Below, piece by piece: positions 1 to 6,065 of a stretch of 7,294 nucleotides of DNA. The DNA comes from Deltaproteobacteria bacterium (GTDB lineage: Bacteria; Desulfobacterota; Desulfarculia; Desulfarculales; Desulfarculaceae). The first letter of the stretch is position 1. Each line of letters starts with the position of its first letter. The translations under genes were made by a program, and so were the position numbers. A model generated the notes under the pieces. That model was not told the origin of the DNA. It ran no database searches and saw only the letters and a list, made by a program, of their open reading frames with translations. The stretch covers positions 1 through 7,294 of the forward strand of contig JAHLLK010000136.1 in NCBI GenBank assembly GCA_020444165.1, read 5' to 3'.

Positions 1-170
<170 letters not shown>

Positions 171-267
171 CTTTTTACTCTTCTGCTGAACCTAAAGGCT
201 CAGCCAAAGCGTCGGTAAAATTCTTCTCACTCCATTATGTTGTCAGGACCCGGAAACGAAATACAGT
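171..267 (+). other. 23S-5S intergenic spacer with two hairpins, no tRNA
   Basis: The spacer is about 97 bases and contains no tRNA-like cloverleaf. Two local hairpins are visible. One is GCTGA (185-189) with TCAGC (200-204), enclosing a CC-TAAA-GG mini-stem. The other is CCGGAAAC (250-257) with GTTTCCGG (266-273), a perfect 8-bp stem with the loop GAAATACA. The second runs into the 5' strand of 5S helix I. Both are likely processing or folding elements of the precursor rRNA; that role is inferred. Confidence 0.6.
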
Positions 268-385
<118 letters not shown>

Positions 386-393
386 TTAATTCT

Positions 394-430
394 GACCCCC
401 GCGGGAAACCGCGGGGGTCTTCTTTTGTTT
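394..430 (+). terminator. Intrinsic terminator of the rRNA operon
   Basis: A perfect 11-bp stem pairs GACCCCCGCGG (394-404) with CCGCGGGGGTC (409-419). The loop is GAAA, a stable tetraloop, and a T-rich tract (420-430) follows directly. It sits about 10 bases after the 5S 3' end on the same strand. All parts of a Rho-independent terminator are present, so the rRNA transcript very probably ends here. Confidence 0.95.
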
Positions 431-457
431 GTGCGCCGGGTTTTCTAGGGTGAGAGT

Positions 458-486
458 GATGCACGGTGCGTCCTGCACCGTGCATC
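458..486. repeat. Hairpin 1 of a three-hairpin cluster
   Basis: A perfect 12-bp inverted repeat: GATGCACGGTGC (458-469), loop GTCCT, GCACCGTGCATC (475-486). No T-tract follows, so it is not a standard intrinsic terminator. The outer nine bases recur in inverted orientation at 651-659 (CCGTGCATC). Confidence 0.85.
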
Positions 487-488
487 TT

Positions 489-523
489 GGAAAGTTGGCA
501 AAAGCGTGGTTTTGCCAACTTCC
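489..523. repeat. Hairpin 2 of a three-hairpin cluster
   Basis: A perfect 12-bp inverted repeat: AAGTTGGCAAAA (492-503), loop GCGTGG, TTTTGCCAACTT (510-521). The stem gains two more G-C pairs (489-490 with 522-523) if A491 is bulged. It starts three bases after hairpin 1 ends. As RNA on either strand it forms a stable stem with an A/U-rich top. Confidence 0.85.
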
Positions 524-525
524 AC

Positions 526-553
526 AAATCACTGCCTTTATGGCTAGTGATTT
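526..553. repeat. Hairpin 3 of a three-hairpin cluster
   Basis: AAATCACT (526-533) pairs with AGTGATTT (546-553). GCC (534-536) pairs with GGC (542-544) above a bulged T545, leaving a five-base loop. It begins two bases after hairpin 2. A shorter dyad, GGCCAT/ATGGCC (558-571), follows within five bases. Confidence 0.75.
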
Positions 554-978
554 GGCAGGCCATCCATGGCCCGCACGAGGCCGCTTGGGCACAACAAACC
601 GAGAAAATGTTGCACAACTTACCGTAATAATGTCAATAAGTTCGCAATTGCCGTGCATCGGCCTCTGGGTACAGGAGCGGGCTGCGGGTGAGGCGCCCTG
701 GGGACGCGGCTCCTGGCCTGGCTAACGCTGCCGCCTTTCCGCTGCGGTTATTTCCCGGTCAATTTGATTCGGCCCCCCCGCCAACCCGGGTGGCCATAAA
801 CGGCCGCTCGCCCCGCGCGCGGTTGCCGGGCGACACCGCGCCAATCCATTTTCTTTAACGAATAGCAAAAGATCCCTGCCACCCTCGGGAACCCAAGCCG
901 GACTCCCTCGCCCCCCCCAAAACCTACAACCTTACCGAAGTTCGCTTCCCGGAAGGGGGCTGCCCTTTGCCGTTGCCA

Positions 979-1009
979 CCCCGGGAAACGGCGTAGCCGT
1001 TTCCCGGGG
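979..1009. repeat. Perfect 14-bp hairpin beside repeat copy 1
   Basis: CCCCGGGAAACGGC (979-992), a three-base loop GTA, and GCCGTTTCCCGGGG (996-1009) form an uninterrupted 14-bp stem. On the plus strand it is followed by AAGTTTTTT, a short T-tract. On the minus strand it lies downstream of the trmO stop and of the repeat hairpin, so it could be a second stop signal for trmO or for plus-strand read-through. Its direct contact with the repeat suggests that it may be part of a longer form of that element. Confidence 0.8.
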
Positions 1010-1096
1010 AAGTTTTTTAGGTGGGGGGTGTGGGGGGCCCCCATTTTTTCCAAAAAAGGGGGCCCCCCACAAATCTCTTAACCCTCCCCCTCTCCC
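1010..1096 (-). repeat. Interspersed hairpin repeat, copy 1 (overlaps the trmO 3' end)
   Basis: Read on the minus strand, it starts with a purine-rich arm (GGGAGAGGGGGAGGG, 1096-1082), then a long hairpin, then a C-rich arm, and ends with AAAAAACTT. The hairpin pairs G1032-C1042 with G1058-C1068 (11 G-C pairs, extendable by two outer pairs). It continues with T1044-T1049 against A1052-A1057 around two C's, leaving A1043 unpaired. It begins nine bases past the trmO stop and would act as a bidirectional terminator-like stem. The purine-rich arm also encodes the last codons of trmO. The same layout recurs at 4690-4820 and 7211-7294. Confidence 0.85.
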
Positions 1097-1584
1097 ACAA
1101 ACCTCCCGTCGGCCCGGGTTTCCCGGGCTTGGCTGGCGAGCCCAGCCAGCCAGCCGGTGCGTATGGAGTCGGGGGGGGAATCGAAGGCTGGGACGTAGGG
1201 CTTGAGGTCCAGGAGCGGGGTGTTGTCCAGCATGTCCACGTCGAGGATGTGGAGCACGTTGCCTTCTATGCCGGCCAGCCGCACCACGGACAGGCCCAGG
1301 GGGTTGGGACGGGCGGGGGCGCGGGTGGCGAAGACGCCGCGGGGGGTGGGGTCGAGGAAGGGTTTTACCTGGAGCTTGGCCTCGCCGGAGAGGTGGCAAT
1401 GGTAGAGGAGGATGAGGTGGGAGAAGCCGGCCAGGTCGGCGAGGCCGGGGACCAGTTCCGGTTCCAGGACGATGGTCCCGGCCACGTCCCGGGCGCCGGC
1501 GGGCTGGATGGGCGCCCCTTCGGCCTGGGCAAAGGGGGTATGGATGCGGCCGATGGGCCGGTAAACGATGGCGTCCTCAGTCAT
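1078..1584 (-). CDS. trmO: tRNA (N6-threonylcarbamoyladenosine(37)-N6)-methyltransferase TrmO/TsaA
   Basis: This 168-residue cytoplasmic protein belongs to the TsaA/TrmO family (UPF0066), which uses S-adenosylmethionine to methylate t6A at position 37 of tRNA-Thr and so tunes decoding. Family marks are easy to see: YRPIGRIHTPF at residues 8-18, the FSHLILLYHCH stretch at 54-64, the signature PRGVFATRAPARPNPLGLS at 81-99, and VDMLDNTPLLDLKPYVP at 116-132. The start at 1584 is chosen over an in-frame ATG at 1629 because GGGGAG lies six bases upstream and the domain begins right after it. The last residues, GEGEG, are encoded by the purine-rich arm of a repeat and are probably not ancestral. The gene is divergent from dctP. 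Some TsaA paralogues may act on other substrates, so the exact target is inferred from the family. Confidence 0.92.
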   Translation of the reverse strand: MTEDAIVYRPIGRIHTPFAQAEGAPIQPAGARDVAGTIVLEPELVPGLADLAGFSHLILLYHCHLSGEAKLQVKPFLDPTPRGVFATRAPARPNPLGLSVVRLAGIEGNVLHILDVDMLDNTPLLDLKPYVPAFDSPPDSIRTGWLAGLASQARETRADGRFVGEGEG

Positions 1585-1794
1585 GCTATGCTCCCCGGGG
1601 GCTGGGCTTGCGGCCGGTCGGTGAATCATCTCGCCATGCAGCCCCCTTTACGGTATACAATATCCTCCGTTCCGTCCCTTTTTACCAGGCTGGCCGCAAC
1701 TTGACGCCAGCGTAACCGCCAGTCGGCGGTGGGCTGCCAGCCGCCCGGGCGGACGGGATCAAGCGCGTCCCTCTTTTTTTTACAGGAGTTTCCC
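1585..1794. promoter_or_regulatory. Divergent trmO-dctP control region with structured dctP leader
   Basis: These 210 bases must hold the promoters for both directions, but no convincing -35/-10 pair was found. The sequence TACAAT at 1656-1661 is the best -10-like word on the plus strand and lacks a good partner. The dctP side is rich in dyads: ACCGCC/GGCGGT (1715-1730), a 12-base palindrome CCGCCCGGGCGG (1741-1752), and GGACG/CGTCC (1751-1755 with 1766-1770). A run of eight T's follows (1774-1781). GGCGG at 1725-1729 can pair either with 1716-1720 or with 1741-1745, so alternative folds exist. The stem plus T-run directly before the ribosome binding site looks attenuator-like, though the 5-bp stem is weak. 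Confidence 0.45.
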
Positions 1795-2832
1795 ATGCGG
1801 AAAAACATCGCCATTGCCCTGGGCGTGGCCGCGTTGTTCGGCCTGGCCCTAACTTTGGGCGTTATGCCCGCCTTGGCCAAGATGACCCTGAAGTACGGCC
1901 ACGTGGGCCCGCCGTTCCATGGCCAAACCAAGGGCGCCGACGCCTTTGCCAAATATGTGGCCGAGAAGACCGGCGGCGAGATCGAGATAAAGACCTTCCC
2001 CATGGGCCAGTTGGGCCCGGAGCGCTCCCTGGCCGAGCAGGTGCAGGCGGGGACCCTGGAGATGGCCACCGTGTCCACCTCGGTGCTCTCCAACTTCGCG
2101 CCTGAGGTGGCGGTGATGGACCTGCCTTTCGCGTTCCCGGACCGCAAGACGGCCTACGCGGTGATCGATGACCCCGAGTGGCAAAAAGCCATTTTTTCCA
2201 AGCTGGCCCCCAAGGGCTTCGTGGCCGTGGGCTGGACCGAGAACGAGTTCCGGGACGTCAACAGCCGCAAGGGTCCGGTGAAGCTGCCCAGCGACCTGAA
2301 GGGGGTCAAGATCCGGGTCATGAACAGCCCGGTGGCCATGGACACTTTCCGGGAGTTCGGGGCCTCGCCGGTGGGCATCCCCTTCCCGGAGCTGTACAAC
2401 GCCCTGCAGCAGGGAGTGATCGACGCCCAAGAGAACCCCCTGTTCACCTCCATCCTCATCAAGGCCCTGGAAGTGGCCAAGTACGTCACCAAGACCGAGC
2501 ATCAGGTGACCGAGTGCGTGACCATGGTCACCCCGGCGGTGTGGGAGCAACTCACCCCGGAGCAGCAGGAGATTTTCCGCCAGGCCGGCGCCCTGCAGAT
2601 CAAAGTCAACCGTGAGGTGAACAAAGCGGCCCAGGAGAAGCTGCCCAAATATGGCATCTCCATGGAGGAGTACTGCCAGAAGAACGGGGTGCGGCTCACC
2701 TATCTGACTCCCGAGGAGCGGGGGGCCTTCCGCCAGGCGGTGCAGCCGGTGTGGCAGAAATACCGTCCCCTCGTGGGACCCGAACTGTACGACCTGTTCA
2801 TGGCCAAGATCAAGGAACACAGCGGCCATTAG
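1795..2832 (+). CDS. dctP: TRAP transporter periplasmic substrate-binding protein (DctP family)
   Basis: This 345-residue protein binds the transported solute in the periplasm and delivers it to the DctQM membrane unit, which uses an ion gradient instead of ATP. Residues 1-28 form a signal peptide (MRK, a hydrophobic core, then ALA before K29). The mature part matches the DctP/TRAP family: LKYGHVGPPFHGQTKGA, FAKYVAEKTGG, FPMGQLGPERSLAEQVQAGT, and GVKIRVMNSP, whose Arg174 is at the place of the conserved carboxylate-binding arginine of the family. PELYNALQQGVIDAQENP also fits. The start at 1795 is set by AGGAG (1784-1788) six bases upstream; an earlier in-frame ATG at 1729 would bury the signal peptide. 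It leads the dctPQM operon. The substrate is probably an organic acid, but the sequence does not say which one. Confidence 0.95.
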   Translation: MRKNIAIALGVAALFGLALTLGVMPALAKMTLKYGHVGPPFHGQTKGADAFAKYVAEKTGGEIEIKTFPMGQLGPERSLAEQVQAGTLEMATVSTSVLSNFAPEVAVMDLPFAFPDRKTAYAVIDDPEWQKAIFSKLAPKGFVAVGWTENEFRDVNSRKGPVKLPSDLKGVKIRVMNSPVAMDTFREFGASPVGIPFPELYNALQQGVIDAQENPLFTSILIKALEVAKYVTKTEHQVTECVTMVTPAVWEQLTPEQQEIFRQAGALQIKVNREVNKAAQEKLPKYGISMEEYCQKNGVRLTYLTPEERGAFRQAVQPVWQKYRPLVGPELYDLFMAKIKEHSGH

Positions 2833-2840
2833 CCGTCCGA

Positions 2841-2874
2841 GCGGGGCTCCCCGGCCGGAGGGCCCCGCTTTCGC
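2841..2874 (+). promoter_or_regulatory. Intercistronic hairpin between dctP and dctQ
   Basis: GCGGGGC (2841-2847) pairs perfectly with GCCCCGC (2862-2868), and TCC/GGA extends the stem inward. Only TTT follows, so it would be a weak, leaky terminator or a block against 3' exonucleases. In TRAP operons the binding protein is needed in excess over the membrane subunits, and such a stem after dctP would give that ratio. The regulatory role is inferred. Confidence 0.6.
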
Positions 2875-2878
2875 TACC

Positions 2879-3397
2879 ATGCAGCGCATCCTGACCATCC
2901 TCAACAAGCTGGAAGAGCTGACCCTGGGCGTGGGCCTTTTGGCCCTGGCCGGGATGGCCTTCGTGGAGGTGGTGCTGCGCTACCTGTTCAACTTCAGCTT
3001 CACCTGGTTCGAGGAACTGTCCCGCTATGCCGGGGTATTCCTCACCTTTTTGGGAGCCAGCCTGGGGGTGAAGTACGGCACCCACTTCACCATGGACTTT
3101 TTCGTGCAGCGGGCCGGACCGCGCACCGCTCACCTCATGCGCCTGGCCGCGGCGCTATTGGGGGCAGGGCTGTTTTTCCTGGTGGCTTGGCTGGCTTGGC
3201 TGCACGCCTGGAAGCTCCGGCGCTATGGGGTGACCAGCGCGGCCCTGGGGCTCCCCATGTTCTGGGCCTATCTGCCCATCAGCGTGTTCAGCTTCACCCT
3301 GGCGCTGCGGCTGTTGAACCAGGCGCGGCGCGAATGGGCCGGGTTCTGGGAGGCGAGGGCGGAGGATAACGGCTCCGGCGGGGTGGACCGGCCATGA
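2879..3397 (+). CDS. dctQ: TRAP transporter small membrane subunit (DctQ family)
   Basis: This 172-residue inner-membrane protein is the small subunit that pairs with DctM. Four hydrophobic segments are visible at about residues 15-37, 47-64, 86-111 and 125-147. The family block runs from VVLRYLFNFSFTWFEELSRY (31-50) through FLGASLGVKYGTHF (57-70), with the usual R-Y-x-F and W-x-E-E-x-x-R patterns. Length is normal for DctQ. ATG at 2879 is the only sensible start, yet no Shine-Dalgarno lies at a normal distance; the nearest GGAGGG is about 16 bases upstream, inside the intercistronic hairpin. Its stop overlaps the dctM start by four bases. The C-terminal tail after residue 150 is charged and likely cytoplasmic. 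Confidence 0.93.
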   Translation: MQRILTILNKLEELTLGVGLLALAGMAFVEVVLRYLFNFSFTWFEELSRYAGVFLTFLGASLGVKYGTHFTMDFFVQRAGPRTAHLMRLAAALLGAGLFFLVAWLAWLHAWKLRRYGVTSAALGLPMFWAYLPISVFSFTLALRLLNQARREWAGFWEARAEDNGSGGVDRP

Positions 3398-4680
3398 TCC
3401 TCACCCTGGCGGCCAGCTTCCTGGCGCTGTTGTGCCTGGGCATGCCCATCGGGGTGCTCCTGGCGGGCACGGCCGGCCTGGTGCTCTTTTTCTTCACCCA
3501 CACGCCGCTCACCATTGTGGCCCAGCAGTTCTTCAACGCTTTGGACAACTCGGTCCTGATGTCCATCCCCTTCTTCATCCTGGCCGGGGGGATCATGACC
3601 GAGGGCGGCATCGCCCGCCGCCTCATCGCGGTGATGAACCTCTGCGTGGGGCGCTTCCGGGGAGGGGCGGCCATGGCCACCGTGGCGGCCTGCGTGTTCT
3701 TCGCGGCCTTGTCCGGCTCCTCTCCGGCCACGGTGGTGGCCATCGGCTCGGTGATGCTGCCGGCCCTGGTGAAGTCCGGCTATGACGAGCAGTTCGCCAC
3801 CGGGTTGGTGACTTCGGCCGGCAGTCTGGGCATCGTGATTCCGCCCTCCATCCCCATGATCCTCTATTGCCTGGTGATGAACGTTTCGGTGGCCGAGCTG
3901 TTCATGGCCGGGGTGGTGCCGGGGCTCATCATCGGCGGCATGTTCCTGGGCTACACCTATTTCCTGGCCCGGCGGCGCAACTGGCGCCTGACCGCGCGGC
4001 CCAGCCGGGCCGAGGCGCGGCGGGTGCTCCGGGAAGGTGTGTGGGGCTTGCTCCTGCCCATCATCGTGCTGGGTGGCATCTACACCGGGCTGTTCACCCC
4101 CACCGAGGCGGCCGCGGTCAGCGTGGTCTACGCGGGGTTCGTCGAGATGGTCATCCACCGCGAGCTGGGCTGGGCCGGGCTCTTCCGGGTGGCCACCAAC
4201 GCGGGCATCCTCTCGGCCTGCCTGCTGTTTATCCTGGCCGCGGCCATGGTCTTCGTATGGGTGCTGACCGCCGAGCAGATACCCTTGCAGGTGGCGGACT
4301 GGGTGGTGGGCTGGGTGTCCTCGGGCGAGACCTTCCTCTTGATGGTGGCCTTCCTGTTCCTCCTCATGGGCACGGTCATGGACGACGTCTCGGCCATGAT
4401 CATCCTCTCGCCCTTGTTCCTGAAGACCCTGGAGCGCTATCACATCGACCTGGTGCACTACGGCATCATCATGGTGCTGGTGATCGAGTTCGGCTTCCTC
4501 ACCCCGCCCTTTGGCCTAAACCTGTTCGTGGCCATGGGCCTCAGCGAAAAATCCCTCACCTGGGTGTCGGCCGCGGTGCTGCCTTTCCTGCTGCTCCTCC
4601 TGGCCTGCGTGCTGCTCATCACCTTCGTGCCGGAGCTTTCCTTGTTCCTGCCTCGGCTCCTCTTGCGCGGAGCTCATTGA
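3394..4680 (+). CDS. dctM: TRAP transporter large membrane subunit (DctM family)
   Basis: This 428-residue, strongly hydrophobic protein forms the transport channel of the TRAP system in the inner membrane and couples solute uptake to a sodium or proton gradient. Family motifs occur in order: [12 protein letters not shown] (57-68), [12 protein letters not shown] (107-118), [12 protein letters not shown] (143-154), FTPTEAAAV (234-242) and GTVMDD (326-331). Two inverted halves, each with a helical hairpin and a broken helix, are expected from the family, and the SGSS and IPPS segments fit the ion and substrate sites. The length is typical. The ATG overlaps the dctQ stop as ATGA, so translation is probably coupled. 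The gene ends at a TGA and converges on the glycosyltransferase gene 146 bases away. Confidence 0.96.
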   Translation: MILTLAASFLALLCLGMPIGVLLAGTAGLVLFFFTHTPLTIVAQQFFNALDNSVLMSIPFFILAGGIMTEGGIARRLIAVMNLCVGRFRGGAAMATVAACVFFAALSGSSPATVVAIGSVMLPALVKSGYDEQFATGLVTSAGSLGIVIPPSIPMILYCLVMNVSVAELFMAGVVPGLIIGGMFLGYTYFLARRRNWRLTARPSRAEARRVLREGVWGLLLPIIVLGGIYTGLFTPTEAAAVSVVYAGFVEMVIHRELGWAGLFRVATNAGILSACLLFILAAAMVFVWVLTAEQIPLQVADWVVGWVSSGETFLLMVAFLFLLMGTVMDDVSAMIILSPLFLKTLERYHIDLVHYGIIMVLVIEFGFLTPPFGLNLFVAMGLSEKSLTWVSAAVLPFLLLLLACVLLITFVPELSLFLPRLLLRGAH

Positions 4681-4689
4681 AAAATATTG

Positions 4690-4820
4690 AAGTTTTTTGG
4701 GGGATGGGGGATGGGGGGGGAAGGGCCCATTTTTAAAAAAAAGGGGCCTTGCACCCCAAAAAAGCTGCGCTTTTCTGGGGACCCCGCGTCCTTTCCCCCA
4801 CATCTTCCTCTTCCTCCCCC
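4690..4820 (-). repeat. Interspersed hairpin repeat, copy 2 (diverged), between convergent genes
   Basis: On the minus strand it begins six bases after the glycosyltransferase stop with a purine-rich arm (4820-4795). Next comes a 12-bp stem pairing 4754-4765 with 4769-4780 (perfect in the minus-strand RNA apart from one G-U). A degraded core follows (4721-4750: AAGG..CCTT outside, CCC/GGG, a T-tract against an A-tract). The copy ends with a C-rich arm and AAAAAACTT (4698-4690). TTTTTTGGGG (4693-4702) can also pair with CCCCAAAAAA (4754-4763), enclosing the core. It probably stops transcription from both dctM and the glycosyltransferase gene. The order of blocks matches copies 1 and 3, but the core is less regular. 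Confidence 0.75.
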
Positions 4821-4826
4821 AAGCTC

Positions 4827-6035
4827 CTAATCCGCGTACCCTGGAGGGAACAGGGTGGGTAGTTTGGCGCAGACGGCCGGGGCCAGGGCCGGCCGGGGCA
4901 GGCCGCGCCGCCGGATATCCCCGCTTTCCACGGCCCGGCGCACGGCTTGGGCCTCCTCGGGCCGGCCCATCTCGTGGAGCAGGCGATAGCGGGCCTGGTA
5001 CAAGAGGGGATTCTTGGGCAGGAGGAACAGCCAGTCCTCCAGATCGCGCAGCAGCTCCGGCACGTAGTAGAGGTCCAGGGGGCGCGAGGCCTCGGTAGGC
5101 TCCGCTCCCTCGCGGCTCTCGCCCCAGCCCACCCGGTAGACTCCCCGTTCCACCAGCTCCAGGAAGCGGCGCAGCTCGAAATCCAGGCGTCCGCCCCAGC
5201 GGGCCAGGCCGGTGCTGAGCACCCAAGCCAAAAGCTCGGTCTTGCGGCCCGGCGGAAGCATGGCCGCCTTCACCAGCCCGGCGTAGGCCATGAGCATGCG
5301 CAGGTGAGGGCAGGTGAGGCCGGAGACCTTTTCCTGGGGCGAGTCGATGGTCTCCATGCGGGCCAGGTGGTCGGCGATCCGCAGATCACCGCTGCGCACC
5401 CCCCGCCGGATCAGGGGGTCGGGCAGCTCCAGGACCTTACCCTGCAAGGCCATCTCGGCCAGGAAGAGGTTGTCCCAGGCAAAGACCTCCCGTGTGTCCC
5501 TGAGCAGCCCCGTGCGGCACACCGCTTCCAGGGGCATGAGCCCGTAAAAGGCGTTGCACAGGCGCATCTGCACCATCTGGGCCCGGAACCGCTCCCAGGG
5601 GTCGCCTTGGTCCAGTTGGTACCCCTCGCGGTGCACCCGCACCTCCTCGGTCTGGTTCTGCACCAGTCGGGCCGCGGTGTAGCAGATGGCCACCTTGGGG
5701 TCGTCGGCCAGGACCCGCAGGCAGGACGCGAGGTAGGTGGGCTCCAGGGCGTCGTCCCGGGCGGCCCACTTGAAGTAGCGCCCCTGGGCCAGGAACAGTA
5801 CCTTGAGGAAATTGTGGCGGGCGCCCAGATTGACCGGGCTGGTCACGGCCTTGATGCGCCGGTCCCGGGCGGCCAGTTCGCGCACCAGGGACCAGGTGCC
5901 GTCCCGGGAAGCGTTGTCGCTGATGATCAGCTCGAAGTCCCCGAAATCCTGGGCCAGGAGGGATTCCACCGCCCAGACCAGGGAGGCGGCTCCGTTGTAG
6001 ACCGGCAGGCCGAGGCTGACCAGCGGCTGGGCCAT
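4827..6035 (-). CDS. Family 2 glycosyltransferase with TPR-like C-terminal extension
   Basis: This 402-residue protein should transfer a sugar from a nucleotide-sugar donor, probably on the cytoplasmic side, as there is no signal peptide or membrane segment. The GT-A/GT2 domain covers about residues 1-230: VSLGLPVYNGAASLVWAVES (6-25), FELIISDNASRDGT (34-47), the metal-binding acidic pair in ARDDALEP (92-99), and AWDNLFLAEMALQGKV (186-201), which is at the place of the usual catalytic base. From about residue 320 the chain becomes helical and TPR-like (PKNPLLYQARYRLLHEMGRP, then EEAQAVRRAVESG). ATG at 6035 is supported by AAAGGAT about eight bases upstream. It follows the Fic-like gene by 30 bases, so the two are probably cotranscribed. 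Donor and acceptor cannot be read from the sequence; polysaccharide, glycolipid or protein glycosylation are all possible. Confidence 0.9.
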   Translation of the reverse strand: MAQPLVSLGLPVYNGAASLVWAVESLLAQDFGDFELIISDNASRDGTWSLVRELAARDRRIKAVTSPVNLGARHNFLKVLFLAQGRYFKWAARDDALEPTYLASCLRVLADDPKVAICYTAARLVQNQTEEVRVHREGYQLDQGDPWERFRAQMVQMRLCNAFYGLMPLEAVCRTGLLRDTREVFAWDNLFLAEMALQGKVLELPDPLIRRGVRSGDLRIADHLARMETIDSPQEKVSGLTCPHLRMLMAYAGLVKAAMLPPGRKTELLAWVLSTGLARWGGRLDFELRRFLELVERGVYRVGWGESREGAEPTEASRPLDLYYVPELLRDLEDWLFLLPKNPLLYQARYRLLHEMGRPEEAQAVRRAVESGDIRRRGLPRPALAPAVCAKLPTLFPPGYAD

Positions 6036-6065
6036 GGGGATATCCTTTCGGCGTGGGCGGCCGGG

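Larger units (their letters stand above)
431..1077. other. Intergenic region without a supported gene
   Basis: About 650 bases separate the rRNA terminator from the trmO stop codon. The left part (about 455-660) is clearly less GC-rich than the rest and holds three consecutive hairpins. The middle (about 660-970) is GC-rich with runs of C and shows no ribosome binding site or recognisable protein on either strand. The right end holds a 14-bp hairpin (979-1009) and a repeat copy that extends into trmO. A 101-codon minus-strand reading frame (748-1053) starts inside the repeat and lacks a plausible Shine-Dalgarno, so it is not called as a gene. Confidence 0.6.

Noticed and set aside
551..590. 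Sigma-54-type promoter around TGGCAG and the following GC-rich words
   Set aside because: The GG and GC elements are not at the required spacing in any register.
431..660. tRNA gene after the 5S rRNA
   Set aside because: The hairpins do not form a cloverleaf, and no T-loop or CCA-end pattern is present.
748..1053. Possible 101-residue hypothetical protein on the minus strand
   Set aside because: Its start lies in repeat copy 1, there is no plausible ribosome binding site, the product has a basic, low-complexity composition, and nothing in it is recognisable. A decayed gene cannot be fully excluded.
1585..1629. Longer trmO starting at 1629
   Set aside because: The extra 15 residues precede the family domain, and the strong GGGGAG site is placed for the start at 1584.
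1849..2907. Minus-strand reading frame of 352 codons
   Set aside because: It is antisense to dctP, which has a signal peptide, a ribosome binding site and family motifs.
3268..4458. Minus-strand reading frame of 396 codons
   Set aside because: It is antisense to dctQ and dctM and has a composition dominated by His, Gly, Glu and Gln; dctM has clear family motifs and is the real gene.
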